64,000 bases of DNA, taken from positions 434,001 to 498,000 of the forward strand of contig JAPDFW010000033.1 in the NCBI GenBank assembly GCA_028826165.1, in the 5' to 3' direction. The position numbers were made by a program, and so were the translations under genes. Shown piece by piece: positions 1 through 11,900 of this stretch (within the stretch, counting starts at the first letter, position 1; the number at the start of each line of letters is the position of its first letter). The notes under the pieces are model-generated. The model was not told the origin of the DNA and ran no database searches. It saw only the letters and a program-made list of their open reading frames with translations. The stretch comes from Anaeramoeba ignava (taxonomy: Eukaryota; Metamonada; Anaeramoebidae).

Positions 1-813
1 GAATAACCACATGAATAAAGTTTTCTTTTTGGATTTTGATTTTCATTTTCAATCAACATTAATGAATGATAATATCCACATTGAATATCAATTATTTCAC
101 CTTTTGGAATATTTTGGATTTGTGTTAATTTTTGGATTTGTTCATATTTTCTTGATTCTCCTAATCCAAGTTGACCATCTTGATTCCATCCGCATCCAAA
201 TAATTCTTGATTTGAATTTAAAAGGAAAACATGATAAGAAGAGTTTCCTGAAAATATTTTAGAAACATTTTTCATCATTAAAATTAGGTTTTTCTGTTTG
301 CGGAAGTTTTTCAGAATCAAAACTAAGTTGACCTAATTCATTTGAACCAATTCCATAAACATTTTGATTTGAAGTTAATAAATAAATTGAAATGTATCCA
401 GAAACAATATCTTCAATTATTCTATCATTTGTATCTTCAATTAATGATGAAATATTGATAAATTCATTTGGATTATATGGATTAATAGCAACTCCTTTGG
501 CAAATACATTTCCTTCTATTGTTAAAATAGCTTCATTTCGATAACCAACAGTTACTTTTTGAATATTTTCTTCAATTTGTATTTTTTCAGGATTTTCATT
601 TAAATATTTTTCACTTAAATATTCTATTGCTTTTCCATTTTTAAAAAGGAAAATTGTTGAAAAATCTGCTGTTGAAATTTGTTTAATTTGTTTTTCATTT
701 TCATTTTCATTTTCATTTTCAAATTTAAATTGAATTGGTTTTGTTATTTTATCTGGTTCATTTTTGAAAAGTTTTGGATTTTGATTTGAACCAAAAAATA
801 TAATTTCATTCAT
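1..813 (-). CDS. RCC1-repeat (beta-propeller) protein, 5' part, frame interrupted
   Basis: The ATG is at 811-813 and the gene runs leftwards off the window. It contains RCC1-type blades: a hydrophobic strand, then a gap, then G-N-x-x-G-Q-L-x (for example YGIGSNELGQLSF, and GCGWNQDGQLGLG near position 70). Proteins of this family act as guanine-exchange factors or as generic interaction propellers; no partner can be named here. The frame from 813 ends at TAA 259-261, but the frame one base further on continues directly with a blade (NSSYHVFLLNSNQELFGCG) to the window edge. One extra base, most simply an A in the A5 run (268-272 on the + strand), separates the two halves. The start lies 63 bp from the divergent Asterix start, so the promoter must be short and shared. 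The family call is firm; the exact function is unknown. Confidence 0.8.
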
Positions 814-876
814 TTTTGAAAAGAAAAAAAATGAATTTTATTTTTTCATTTTTTCATTTTTTCATTTTTTCTTTTA

Positions 877-2074
877 ATGAACGATCCAAGAAGAAAAGAT
901 GCTATTGAACCTTATCAATTTGAAAATTATCAAACAGAAACAACCGAAACTGTAGATACATTTGTTGAGGTTTATAAAAAAAAATTGAAATTAATTCAAA
1001 AAGAAAAAAATAATTAAAAAATTTTCAATTAGTTTTTCAATTTATTTGCACTTGGAATTAATATAGCAGCTAGTTTTACAAGAAATCCTTATTTTGCTTG
1101 GCTTGGCTTATTTATTGGACTTGCCTCATTTTTAATAAAACGTTCAACTTCTTCAGGACAACAAAATATTCCTTCATTTATGTAATTTTTTTGAAAAGAA
1201 AAAAAATCAATTTAAAATCAATTTAAAATCAATTTAAAATCAATTTAAAACCAAAATCAATTTAAAATCAATTTAAAATCAATTTAAAATCAATTTAAAA
1301 TCAAAATCAATTTAAAATCAATTTAAAATCAATTTAAAATCAATTTAAAATCAAAATCAATTTAAAATCAATTTAAAATCAATTTAAAATCAATTTAAAA
1401 CCAAAATCAATTTAAAATTAAAATCAATTTAAAATTAAAATCAATTTAAAATCAATTTAAAACCAATTTAAAATCAAAACCAATTTAAAATCAAAATCAA
1501 TTTAAAATCGAAATCAATTTAAAATCAATTTAAAATCAAATCAATTTAAAATCAAAATCAATTTAAAATCAATTTAAAATCAAAATCAATTTAAAATCAA
1601 TTTAAAATCAATTTAAAATCAATTTAAAACCAAAATCAATTTAAAATCAATTTAAAATCAATTTAAAATTAAAATCAATTTAAAACTAAAATCAATTTAA
1701 AATTAAAATCAATTTAAAATCAAAACCAATTTAAAATCAATTTAAAATCAATTTAAAATCAATTTAAAATCAATTTAAAATCAATTTAAAATCAATTTAA
1801 AATCAATTTAAAATCAATTTAAAACCAAAATCAATTTAAAATCAATTCAAAAATCAAAATCAATTTAAAATTAAAATCAATTTAAAATCAATTTAAAATC
1901 AAAACCAATTTAAAATCAAAATTAATTTAAAATCAAAATCAATTTAAAATCAAAATCAATTTAAAATCAAAATTAACTTAAAATCAAAAAACATTTTTTT
2001 TTGAATTCAAAAGATTTTCAATTTTTACTTTAGCTGTTTATTATTTTTTTGGAAGAAGAGTTCCCGTTAATTAG
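877..2074 (+). CDS. Asterix / WDR83OS-type subunit of the ER PAT chaperone complex
   Basis: Three exons: 877-969, 1033-1181 and 2014-2074, giving 100 residues (human Asterix has 106). The N-terminus reads MNDPRRKDAIEPYQ, matching the family's DPRR...Y start. It is followed by hydrophobic segments FNLFALGINIAASF and FAWLGLFIGLASFLI, then a polar SGQQNIPSF loop and a last hydrophobic segment ending GRRVPVN. In animals Asterix and CCDC47 form the PAT complex, which shields semi-hydrophilic membrane segments of nascent proteins at the translocon. Intron 1 is 63 bp. Intron 2 is 832 bp and almost wholly tandem repeat. If intron 2 is ignored the protein stops early at TAA 1183 and loses its last membrane segment; splicing GTAATT to AAAAG restores it in frame. 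Family assignment is from remembered conserved spacing, so moderately strong. Confidence 0.78.
1198..1990 (+). repeat. ~11-bp tandem array filling intron 2 of the Asterix gene
   Basis: About 70 head-to-tail copies of a TCAATTTAAAA-type unit, with occasional insertions (TCAAAATCAATTTAAAA) and C/T variants (ACCAATTTAAAA). The array starts a few bases after the donor and stops just before the acceptor, so the intron body is essentially nothing but repeat. Confidence 0.9.
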
Positions 2075-2231
2075 CATCTTTTATTTAGAAAAATATAAAA
2101 GAAAAACGAATTAAAAAAATGCTTTAAATTTTAAAAGATTAACTAAAGAAAATTTTTTTTAAAAAAATTAATCAATAAAAATGAATTCCAAAAAAAAAAA
2201 ACAATTTTTTCTTTTTCTTTTTCTTTTTCTT

Positions 2232-3381
2232 TTAGTTAGTTTTCTTATGTTCATATGGACAATCTGGATTAGAACAAGTACCATTTTGTAACCATTCCGG
2301 ACACACTAAAAAAAGTGGAATAAAAATATAAAAATATAAAAATATAAAAATATAAAAATATAAAAATATAAAAATATAAAAATATAAAATTATAAAATTA
2401 TAAAATTATAAAAATATAATTACTTTGTTTAATCTTATTTGGACGAGAATCAAAATAAAAAGAGTTTTTTTTCTTTTTTTCTAGATTTTCAATATTTGGA
2501 AAATTTTCCCATAATTTTTCAAGATCTCTACGAATTGGATTTGGATGATTAAATGGACAATTTTGGCGATTACAATTTCCACGATAAAAACAAATTCTAA
2601 GATTTGGGGGATGAAGTAAATCATGATTTGGATCTCTCCAATGGGAGTAACTGTGACACCAAAGATTATCTTTGAAATAGGAGCAGATTTGATTTTGATT
2701 TTGAAATTGATTTGGATCTTGAAATTGATTTGGATCTTGAAATTGATTTTGATTTTGAAATTGATTTGGATCTTGATATTGAAATTGATTTGGATCTTGA
2801 AATTGATTTGGATCTTGAAATTGATTTTGATATTGATATTGATTTGGATCTTGATATTGATATTGATTTGGATATTGATTTGGATATTGATTTGGATATT
2901 GATTTGGATAGTCTTGATTTGGATATTGATATGGATCATAAATAAAACTTTCTGCAATGTAATTCTCTTCATTCGGAATCTCATATTTATATGCATCCAA
3001 AATATCATTTTCTCTTTCTTCACTGTCGCTTGAGCTTATTGATGAATCCGTTTTTTTTTGATTTTCCTTAAAATCTGGAAGTCCAGATTTTGATTTAAAA
3101 AGCCTTTCTAGTTCATTTTGAATTTTCGTTTCCATTTCTTTGACTTCTGGTGCCTTTAATTCTGCAGCAATTATTGATAGTTGTTTTCTTTTCCAATTCG
3201 GAAAATAATTTTTGTGTTTTTTGCTTGAAAATGGTTTTTTTCTACAAGAACATCTCATTTCAAAAGAGTTAAATGTTAAAAGACATTCAAAACAATATTC
3301 TCTTCCACAATTATAACAAGGAATTATCATTGATGAATCAAAAAGTTTTTCACAAAATGAACATTTTTTTAAAGAGGACAT
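2232..3381 (-). CDS. CCCH zinc-finger protein with N-terminal Cys-rich (RING-like) module
   Basis: Two exons, 2424-3381 and 2232-2305, 343 residues; intron 2306-2423 carries an 8-bp ATATAAAA array. The ATG at 3379-3381 begins MSSLKKCSFCEKLFD; an upstream in-frame extension is only low-complexity and was not used. Residues ~7-50 hold paired cysteines (CSFC, CYNC, CFEC, CSC), RING- or FYVE-like. A middle block is a PNQYPNQ / QDPNQFQ tandem repeat. The C-terminus has CCCH fingers: CFYRGNC-x4-C-x3-H in exon 1, and CPEWLQNGTC-x4-C-x3-H in the short last exon, which supports the splice. A further Cys/His cluster (CSYFKDNLWC) precedes these. Such proteins usually bind RNA; a makorin-like E3 activity is conceivable but not shown. 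Convergent with Asterix, 157 bp apart. Confidence 0.78.
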
Positions 3382-3662
3382 TTTATTATTATTGTTATTA
3401 TTATTATTTAAATTTTTTTTTAAAAAGAATAAAAAAAAGGAAAAAAATGAAAATGAAAAAATTAAAAATGAAAAAATTATTTGAAGGAAAGAACATCCAT
3501 TTAAATGGAGAAAAGAAACCACAAACAAAAAAAAAACAAAAGTAAAAAGTAAAAAGTAAAAAGTAAAAAGTAAAAAAAAATTTTGTTTGTCACTCGGTAA
3601 AAAAAAAAGAAAAGAAAAAATTCAAAAGAGCAAATCCAAAGAAGAAAAGAAAGAAAGGAAGT

Positions 3663-6600
3663 TTAGAGATAATCACCAGAAGTTAAATCAATAGGTTTTC
3701 CTAAACCTTGGAGAACTTCTTCGAGATTTGTAGCGAGTTCTGAACGACGATCTTCATCTGTAACGATTGTATCTAAAGCACGCACAATATCGTGATGGTT
3801 GATAGCAAGGTATTCATGGATGATTGCAAGAGAGATTGGATAAACATCTTTTGGAAGTGGGGATGGATTAATCATATCTTCGTCTTCGTTTTCGGTTACA
3901 AGTGAGATTTTATCTAAGTATTCGCTCATTGGTTCAAGATTTGTTTCAATGAAATCATTCAAAACAATCATATATTCTTCTTTTACTCCGAAAAGTGCTC
4001 CATTTGCGAGATTTTGAAGTACTTTAGCAATTAAAACAAGCATACGAACCATTTCGTCTGTTAATTCTTCTTCATCCATAATTCCGAACTTTGATATTAA
4101 TTTTAATTGAATTTTAATTGAATTTTAATTTTTATTATTTTAATTTTAATTTGAATTTTATAAATGAATTTTAATTGAATTTTAATTTTTAATTTTAATT
4201 GAATTTTAATTTTAATTTTAATTGAATTTTAATTTTTACTTGATCACAAGCAGTGAATGCAGGAGAGAAATATCTCAAAATCATTAAACCTCCAAGAGAT
4301 TGATGAACATTATCAGGGAATTTCTGTTCAACAAGTGTTCTTGTGTATGAAAGAACAAGTCTGAATTGAATAGGAATATCATCAGCAGCTCTGCGAATAG
4401 CATCGAAAATCATTTGGGCAGCACTCATAAGACGATATTTGTTGACAGAGATATCGATTTGTGGGGAATTGTCTTTATCCTCATCGTCTTCATCGCCACC
4501 AATTTTGCTGGAATCGATCTGTAACTTGTTGAGATCCTGTTTCTTCATGAGTTGATAAATAGGATAACTGATGGTATCGTGGAGATATTGAACACCAAAT
4601 GCAAGATGGCAATAGCCTGACCAGAGCTTGCTGGCCACATTTGTTCCACGGAAAAGCAGATCGGAATCTGTGCATGAGTCAACCTCGAGCTTGATGAAAT
4701 ACTTGAGAAGTTTAACTGCCTCGCCGCTTGCTTCGAAGACATACAAAATGGCTCGATGGATAGGAGACACGGTCTTAGTCTCTGTATCTGTGAAGATGGC
4801 TTGAACAAGATCCAAGTTCTCAAGAAGAAGCTCCTCAAGATCCAGATAAGCTCGTTGCATTGAACGTGATTTGGCGCGTTTGCGGTCGCTGTCGGAAAGG
4901 AAGAAGTCTTTGCCGAATAACGTTTCGATACTAAACACAGGTAACGATAAGATTTGCTTCCAACGATCTCGACGGTTGTGTCTTCGCACAAGAATAAAGA
5001 TGAGAAGAGCAATTGCGCCTGCTGCTATAGCTGCTCCAATGGTTGCTCCAGCTACAACTCCTGCTTTCACTTCGTGAGCTGCTGTGTCTCGTGTGCTGCA
5101 ATCGTCGCCAGAGTAGTTGTCATCACACTTGCATGTTCCTGTATTCATATCGCACGTACCGTGGTTGCAATCCTTATATGTGCACCAATTTGTCTCGCAG
5201 TAAGGAAGATAGTAGCCTTGGTTGCATACGCATGTACAATCCATAAATGCTTGTCCGTTGTCATTACATCCAGGGAAAGTACCATTGCAGACATCAATTT
5301 CGCAATAGTATCCATCGTACGGCACCTCGCAATCGCAGTAGCCCTGTACACATGTTCCATGGTCTCCGCAGTCGAGATAATTGCATTTATCATCCTGGCA
5401 GTATGTTCCGTTGTTAGCAGGATTGCAGTTACAATGACTAGGTTCAAAAAGACATGTGCCATTTCCAGAGCAATTCTGAAGGTCATCGATACAGATATCA
5501 ATCTCGCAATCCCATCCATCATAACCTGGATCACACTCACAAAGATTTGTTTGATTGTTACATGTCCCATGGAAAGAGCAATTAACTGGATATCCACCTT
5601 CTATACATGCAGGTTCAGTGCAATTTGGTGGTGCCCATCCTTCTTGGCAAGTACATACCGCCTCTACGGGATCGCAAGTACCATGTCCACCGCAGGTATC
5701 TGACGGATAGCCTGGACAATATTCCAAGAACTGGAAAGAATATCCAGTATCTTTTCTTATGTCTAAATTCTTGTGAAATTGTATTTGTAATTGTACAGTA
5801 GTGTTCGGATTCGGTATAGTTGGCCAGCATTGAATCATTGATGTACTCAATATCCGTGCTTCCGTAGAATTACTTCCAAAGTAGCATTTCCATAATATTG
5901 CGTAAGTTGATGTTGTTCCACCATAATTTCCATTGAGAAGAACAGTGTCTGCTAGAAAAGTAATATTAACTTTTGTGTATACAGTTCCTATAAGTGGTGT
6001 AGCAGACAAAACTTGTGAGCTATAAGAAAATTGAATTGAAGTCAAGATTGATGTAATTCTAAAAATTAAAAATAAAAATAAAAATTAAAATTAAAAATAA
6101 AAATTAAAATTAATTAAAATTAAAATTAAAATTAAAATTAAAAAATTAAAATTAAAATTAAAATTAAAATTAAAATTAAAATTAAAAATTAAAATTAAAT
6201 GAAAATAAAAATTTAAATTAAAATTAAAATTAAAATAAAAATTAAAATAAAAATAAAAATTAAAATTAAAATTTAAATTTAAATTAAAATTAAAATTAAA
6301 ATTTAAAATAAAATTTAAATTAAAATTAAAATTAAAAATAAAAATTAAAATTAAAATTAAAAATTAAAATTAAAATAAAAATAAAAATAAAAATTAAAAT
6401 TAAAATTAAAATTAAAATTAAATGAAAAACTTACTTAAGATAAAAATTTCCAGTCGTAGAATCATAATATTTAAAAGCTCCCCTCCATCCAAAATAATCA
6501 TGATTTATATCTTGTGGATAATAAGTGTTAGTTGTCAATTCAGATGCAGTAAAAAACTTAAAAAAAGTAAGTTCATAAAAGGAGTCTGATGTACTCAAAA

Positions 6601-7081
6601 AGGTCTTAGTGGTATCAATATTTTGGAGGCCTGTAGAAGTAGGGAATAAAAGATTCCAATTTACAAACCAGTCTTGATTTGGTTGCAAATTAGATGTTCC
6701 GAAATCAAAACTAAAATTCATTCCCGTCATTGTGATACACTGAGTTTTAGTAGGAAAATTTGCACCATTTGTAGGTAAATCAAAATTAAACTGAAAAAAT
6801 TTGAGATAACGAGTACAAACGAATCCATTAATTTCAAGATTGTAAGGAGCACCACAACCGCCTTGTGCATCTGAATAAGCATACGTAGATCCTGTAGCAA
6901 GTCCTGTTTCATTGCACCAAATACTTGAGTTGGTTCCACTTGGTAAAGGATCAACTGAAGCTGTGTATACAGACTGTGGGCGAGTATAGGATGTATTCCA
7001 AACTGCATCAAAAGTAAGTCCTGCGTGCGTTAATTTTACCAAAACTACAATTATTGTTATGAAAATAATTATTTGTTTCAT
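3663..7081 (-). CDS. Transmembrane EGF-repeat receptor with cytoplasmic RasGAP domain
   Basis: Three exons, 6435-7081, 4240-6058 and 3663-4088; introns 6059-6434 and 4089-4239 are AT repeats. The product is 963 residues with no interruption. Residues 1-20 (MKQIIIFITIIVVLVKLTHA) look like a signal peptide. About 310 residues of Cys/Asn-glycosite-rich ectodomain follow, then from ~330 several EGF-like repeats of the GHGTC...C-x-C...G-x-x-C type. One membrane span lies at ~547-575 (GATIGAAIAAGAIALLIFIL), with RR at its inner face. The cytoplasmic part is a RasGAP domain: LFRGTNVASK at ~685 carries the arginine finger, LMILRYFSPAF is the FLR-type motif, and LVLIAKVLQNLANG continues across the last splice. 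RasGAPs switch off Ras by stimulating GTP hydrolysis. Putting one directly behind an EGF ectodomain is very unusual. Exon 2 is visibly more GC-rich than its surroundings. Domain calls are strong; ligand and Ras partner are unknown. Confidence 0.88.
6059..6434 (-). repeat. AAAATT-type simple-repeat intron in the receptor-RasGAP gene
   Basis: Irregular array of AAAATT / AAAATAAAAATT units bounded by GTAAGT (donor, phase 2) and TTTTTAG (acceptor). It separates the signal peptide/ectodomain exon from the EGF exon. Confidence 0.85.
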
Positions 7082-8932
7082 TGTATCGGAAACAAAATGA
7101 AAAAAAAAATTTTTAAAAAAAAAAAAAAAATGATTTTTGTTTTTGTTTTTGTTTTTATAAAAAAATTTTTTTTTTGTTTTTGTTTTTTTTTTTTTTTGAT
7201 CGTTTTGTTTTTGTGGGCAAGTTAATGTCATTACTACCATCTTAAAAATTTCTTTTTTTTCAATTATTTTAATTCCCAAAACTCATTTTATTCATTTTAT
7301 TTATTTTATTTTATTTTATTTTATTTTATTTTTTTTCATTTATTCTTTTTTAACGATTTTATAAATAAAAAAAAATTAAAATAAAAAAAAAATAAATAAA
7401 AAGGAGAAAAAAAGAAGAAAAAGAATTTCGAAAAATTTATTTTATTTTATTAATTTAAATAAACAAACAAACTTCTTTTTTTTTCCTTTTTTTTTAATTA
7501 AATTGTTATTGATCCCATTTAAAATACCCCTAATTATTAAACTAATTCTTTTCTAATTCTTTTATTTATAATAACTTATTAAATCTTAATCAAAATATTT
7601 ATTTAATCAATTTAAAAAAAAATTCACAATTCCAATTCTTTTTATTCTTTTCTAAAATGATCTTAATTAAAAAAAGAATTGAGAAAAATTTTTTTTTAAA
7701 TTTTAACATAGATCAAAAATATCAAATTAAAAATATTAAAATAAATTGATTTATTAATTATTTATTTATTAAAATTATTAAATTTAAGTTAATAAAATAA
7801 TTAAATTAAAAATTGGATTAAAAATTGGATTATTTACCATTTTCTTATTTATTTATTAAATATTTAATCAAAAATATCAAATTAAAAATATTAAAATAAA
7901 TTGATTTATTAATTATTTGTTTATTAAAATTATTAAATTTAAGTTAATAAAATTATTAAATTAAAAATTGGATTAAAAATTGGATTATTTACCATTTTCT
8001 TATTTATTTATTTAATATTTAATATTTAATCAAAAATATCAAATTAAAAATATTAGAAATTAAATTGATTTATTAATTATTTGTTTATTAAAATTATTAA
8101 ATTTAAGTTAATAAAATAATTAAATTAAAAATTGGATTAAAAATTGAATTATTTACCATTTTTCTTATTTATTTATTAAAATTATTAAATATTTAATCAA
8201 AAATATCAAATTAAAAATATTAAATTAAATTGATTTATTAATTATTTATTTTATTAAAAATTAAATATTTAAATCAAAAAATATCAAATTAAAAATATTA
8301 AAATAAATTGATTTATTTATTTTTATTTATTTATTTAAAATTAAAAATATCAAAGTTAAAAATAAAAAATTAAATTAAATTATTTATTTTTAAAATTTAA
8401 ATTAAAATTATTAACCATTTTCTTATTTATTTATTTATTTATTAAAATTATTAAATATTTAATCAAAAATATCAAATTAAAAATATTAAAATAAATTGAT
8501 TTATTATTTATTTGTTTATTAAAAATTATTAAATTTAAGTTAATATTTTAATATTAAATATTTTTCAAATCAAAAATTTTTAAAAATATTTTTGATTTAT
8601 TTATTTTATTTTTAAAATTATTAAATTTGTTTTATTTTTATTTTTTGATTTTTATTTTTTTTTTTGTTGTTTTGATAATTTTTCTTCTTTTTAAAAAAAA
8701 ATTTTTCTCCTTTTTATTTTTGAATAAATAAAAAAAAAATTAAAAATTAAATTTTTTTTTTTCATTTTTTATCTGTTTGTATTTTTTTTTTCCTTTTTTT
8801 TCCTTTACATTTCAAATTATTTATTAATTAAAATTTTTTACAAACTTCATTTCAAACAACAAATCAAACAAAACACTTTATTTATAAAAAAAATACACAA
8901 AAAAACTTTTTTTTTTAGATTTTTTCTTTTGC
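7082..8932. repeat. Long AT-rich spacer with degenerate ~65-190 bp repeats
   Basis: No credible gene. From about 7712 a block beginning ATCAAAAATATCAAATTAAA recurs at roughly 7712, 7867, 8029, 8196, 8272 and 8461. The fuller copies carry TTGATTTATTAATTATTT, AAATTTAAGTTAATAAAATA, a doubled AAAATTGGATT and ACCATTTTCTTATTTATTT; two copies are truncated. The spacer lies between two divergent starts (receptor-RasGAP at 7081, helicase at 8933), so it must hold both promoters. Flanks are homopolymer-rich. Confidence 0.7.
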
Positions 8933-11900
8933 ATGAATAGAAACTATGGAAACTATCAAAACAAGATTCGGAACAATCAATCTCGTTTCGGATCACACAA
9001 AACAAACACATACTACAAACCTCAATTCAAATATGTTCGTAAACAAAATACAAATAAACCCGAAACGAAAAACGAAGATTCAAATAATGAAAAATTTCCA
9101 ACAAAAAAGACTCATTTTTGGTCAAGAAATTCTCAACAAAAATCCAATGAATCAAAAAATGATTCAGATTTAAAAAATGATTCAGATTTAAAAAATAATT
9201 CAGATTTAAAAAATGATTCAGATTTAAAAAATGATTCAGATTCAAAAAATAATTCAGATTTAAAAAATGATTCAGATTTAAAAAATGATTCAAATTTAAA
9301 AAATAATTCAGATTTAAAAAATGATTCAGATTTAAAAAATGATTCAAATTTAAAAAATAATTCAGATTTAAAAAATGATTCAGATTTAAAAAATGATTCA
9401 GATGAATATAGTTGGGGTGATAGTAATAGTGATAGTGATAATGATAATGATAGCGATAATGATAGTGATAATGATAATGACAATGATAACTCACCTCAAT
9501 ATAAATACCAAGAAAAATTCGATTCCAAATCAAACCAAAAGAAATTATCCAGCAATACAACAAAATCAACCCATTTAAAAACGGATGAAAACATTTCAAC
9601 TCAAAATAATAATAATACCACTGATGATCATTTTCAAAGCCAAGATTCAAGAAACAGAAACTTTTCCAAGCCATTCAACAGACAAAATAATTATTACTAT
9701 CAACAAAACTCGAGAAATTATCATTATTCTCATTACAATAGACAAAATCAAGGATATTGGAATCAACACACAAATTTCCATTCCGATCAAAGGGAAAATC
9801 CCAATCAGGAACATTATTACGATCATGAAGGCCCACCGAATAACAACCCAAGAACATGGAAAACAACTAATTCAAGATTTATTCACACACAAAAGCCCTG
9901 GCAACAAGCAAATAAACAACATGATTCGCAAGATCAAAAACAAGATGCAATGCAAGATGACAAAGAATATAATCAACAAAATGAAAACTCAAAATATGAT
10001 TATCGATATAATAAACAATATGATAAAGGATACAACAGAAACTATAACTATAGATATAATAAACCATACAATGAAGGATATAACAAAAGGTACAATAATA
10101 GATATAACAATAGACAGTACAATAATAGGTATGCCAATCCAAATGATAACTGGCGTGCTCGAGGAGATGACGAAGATGAGAATCAATATTACAAGGATCC
10201 CAATCAACAAGAAGTCGACAATGAAATACCAAATGATCAAGAAAGTCAAGAAGATAATATTGAAAATCCAAATTCAAATCCAAATCCAAATCCAAATCCA
10301 AATCCAAATTATCAATATCATTCCGATTCACGATCATATCCAAATTCAAGATCATATCCAAATTCCAAATCATATTCCAAATCATATTCCAAATCATATT
10401 CGAATTCAAGATCAAGATCTCCATCAAGATCCCCATCAAGATCTCCATCAAGATCACCAATTCATTCACCAAATCGAATAACAGAACAAAAAACAAGAAA
10501 TTCACATAATTTCTTCCCTTCATTCAACCGGAATCAAAATACATTTTCAACAAAATTCGGACCCACAATATCCGATATTGATGATAATTGGCGTGACAAA
10601 GGAGAGAAGCACAAACAAAAACTTAAAGCGCTTACTCGAGAAAGTCAAATCCATCAAGATCCAAAATTTCGAAATGATAAAGCATTCTCATATTTCACAC
10701 AAAATGAAACATTTTTTCAGGCGCATATCGACAAGAGCCAACCCAGAAAGCCCAAGGAGCCTGAGAACACTTCCAGTTCTCCTCAAAATTCGGCCAATAA
10801 AAATCGTAATTTGGCCATTTATGAGAATGCACAAGTTGAAATTAGTGGAGAAAACTTAATAAATCCAATAGAATCATTTGATGATTTGGATATCGGCGAA
10901 ATTGTTTATAACAATATAATCTCTGTGGGATATGAGCATCCAACACCTGTGCAGAAATATGCGTTCCCAATAATCATAGGGAAGAGAGATTTAATGGCTT
11001 GTGCACAAACAGGATCAGGAAAAACTGCAGCTTTTTTGTGTCCTATTATTTCACAAATATTATTTAATGGGATTACTGATCCTCGTTCTTGTAAAGATGA
11101 AATTCCTCAAGCTCGTCCATTATGTTTAGTTTTAGCGCCTACTCGTGAGCTTGCTGTTCAAACTTATCAAGAGAGTTTAAATGTAAAATAATTAAATTCA
11201 ATTTAATAATTAAAATAAAAATAATTTAAATATTCAATTTAATAATTAAAATAAAAATAATTAAAATATTCAATTTAATTAAATTCAATTTAAATTAAAA
11301 TATTCAAAATATTCAATTTAAATTAAAATAAATTCAAAATATTCAAAATATTCAATTTAATTTAAATTAAAATATTTAATTAAATTCAAAATATTCAAAT
11401 TAAAATATTCAATTTAATTTAAATTCAAAATATTCAAATTAATTAAAATATTTAATTAAATTCAAAATAGTTCTCTCAAAATTCCCCTCTAATCAGTGCA
11501 GTTGCATATGGAGGCACACCAATACAATCACAAATTTACGAAATCCAAAAAGGTGTACACATACTCGCAGCAACACCTGGTCGACTAATCGATCTGATGA
11601 GAAGAAATGCAGTTTCACTCCGGGATATCAAATATCTGGTACTCGACGAAGCAGATCGGATGCTTGACATGGGATTTGAACCCCAAATTCGCCAAATAAT
11701 AGATTCTTCTGATATTCCCAAAAAAACGCGACAAACTTTAATGTTCAGTGCAACATTTCCACAATCGATCCAAAAACTCGCAGCAGATTTTCTTCAATCA
11801 TATTTATTTCTTGCAGTGGGTCGCGTTGGAACAACAACAGATCTTGTTGTGCAAACAATATTATTTACCAAAACCCACGACGAAAAACTACAGGAATTAA

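Noticed and set aside
259-281. 19-nt mini-intron GTTTC...TTTCAG in the RCC1 gene
   Set aside because: Removing it produces TGA at the junction and deletes part of a blade; far shorter than other introns here.
2623-3033. Plus-strand open frame of LDLEID/ILKLIW repeats over the CCCH gene
   Set aside because: Mirror of the PNQ/QDPNQF coding repeat on the opposite strand; no start context or domain.
9027-9674. Minus-strand frame with [12 protein letters not shown] and HYHYHYH runs
   Set aside because: Complement of the SDLKND repeat of the helicase N-terminus.
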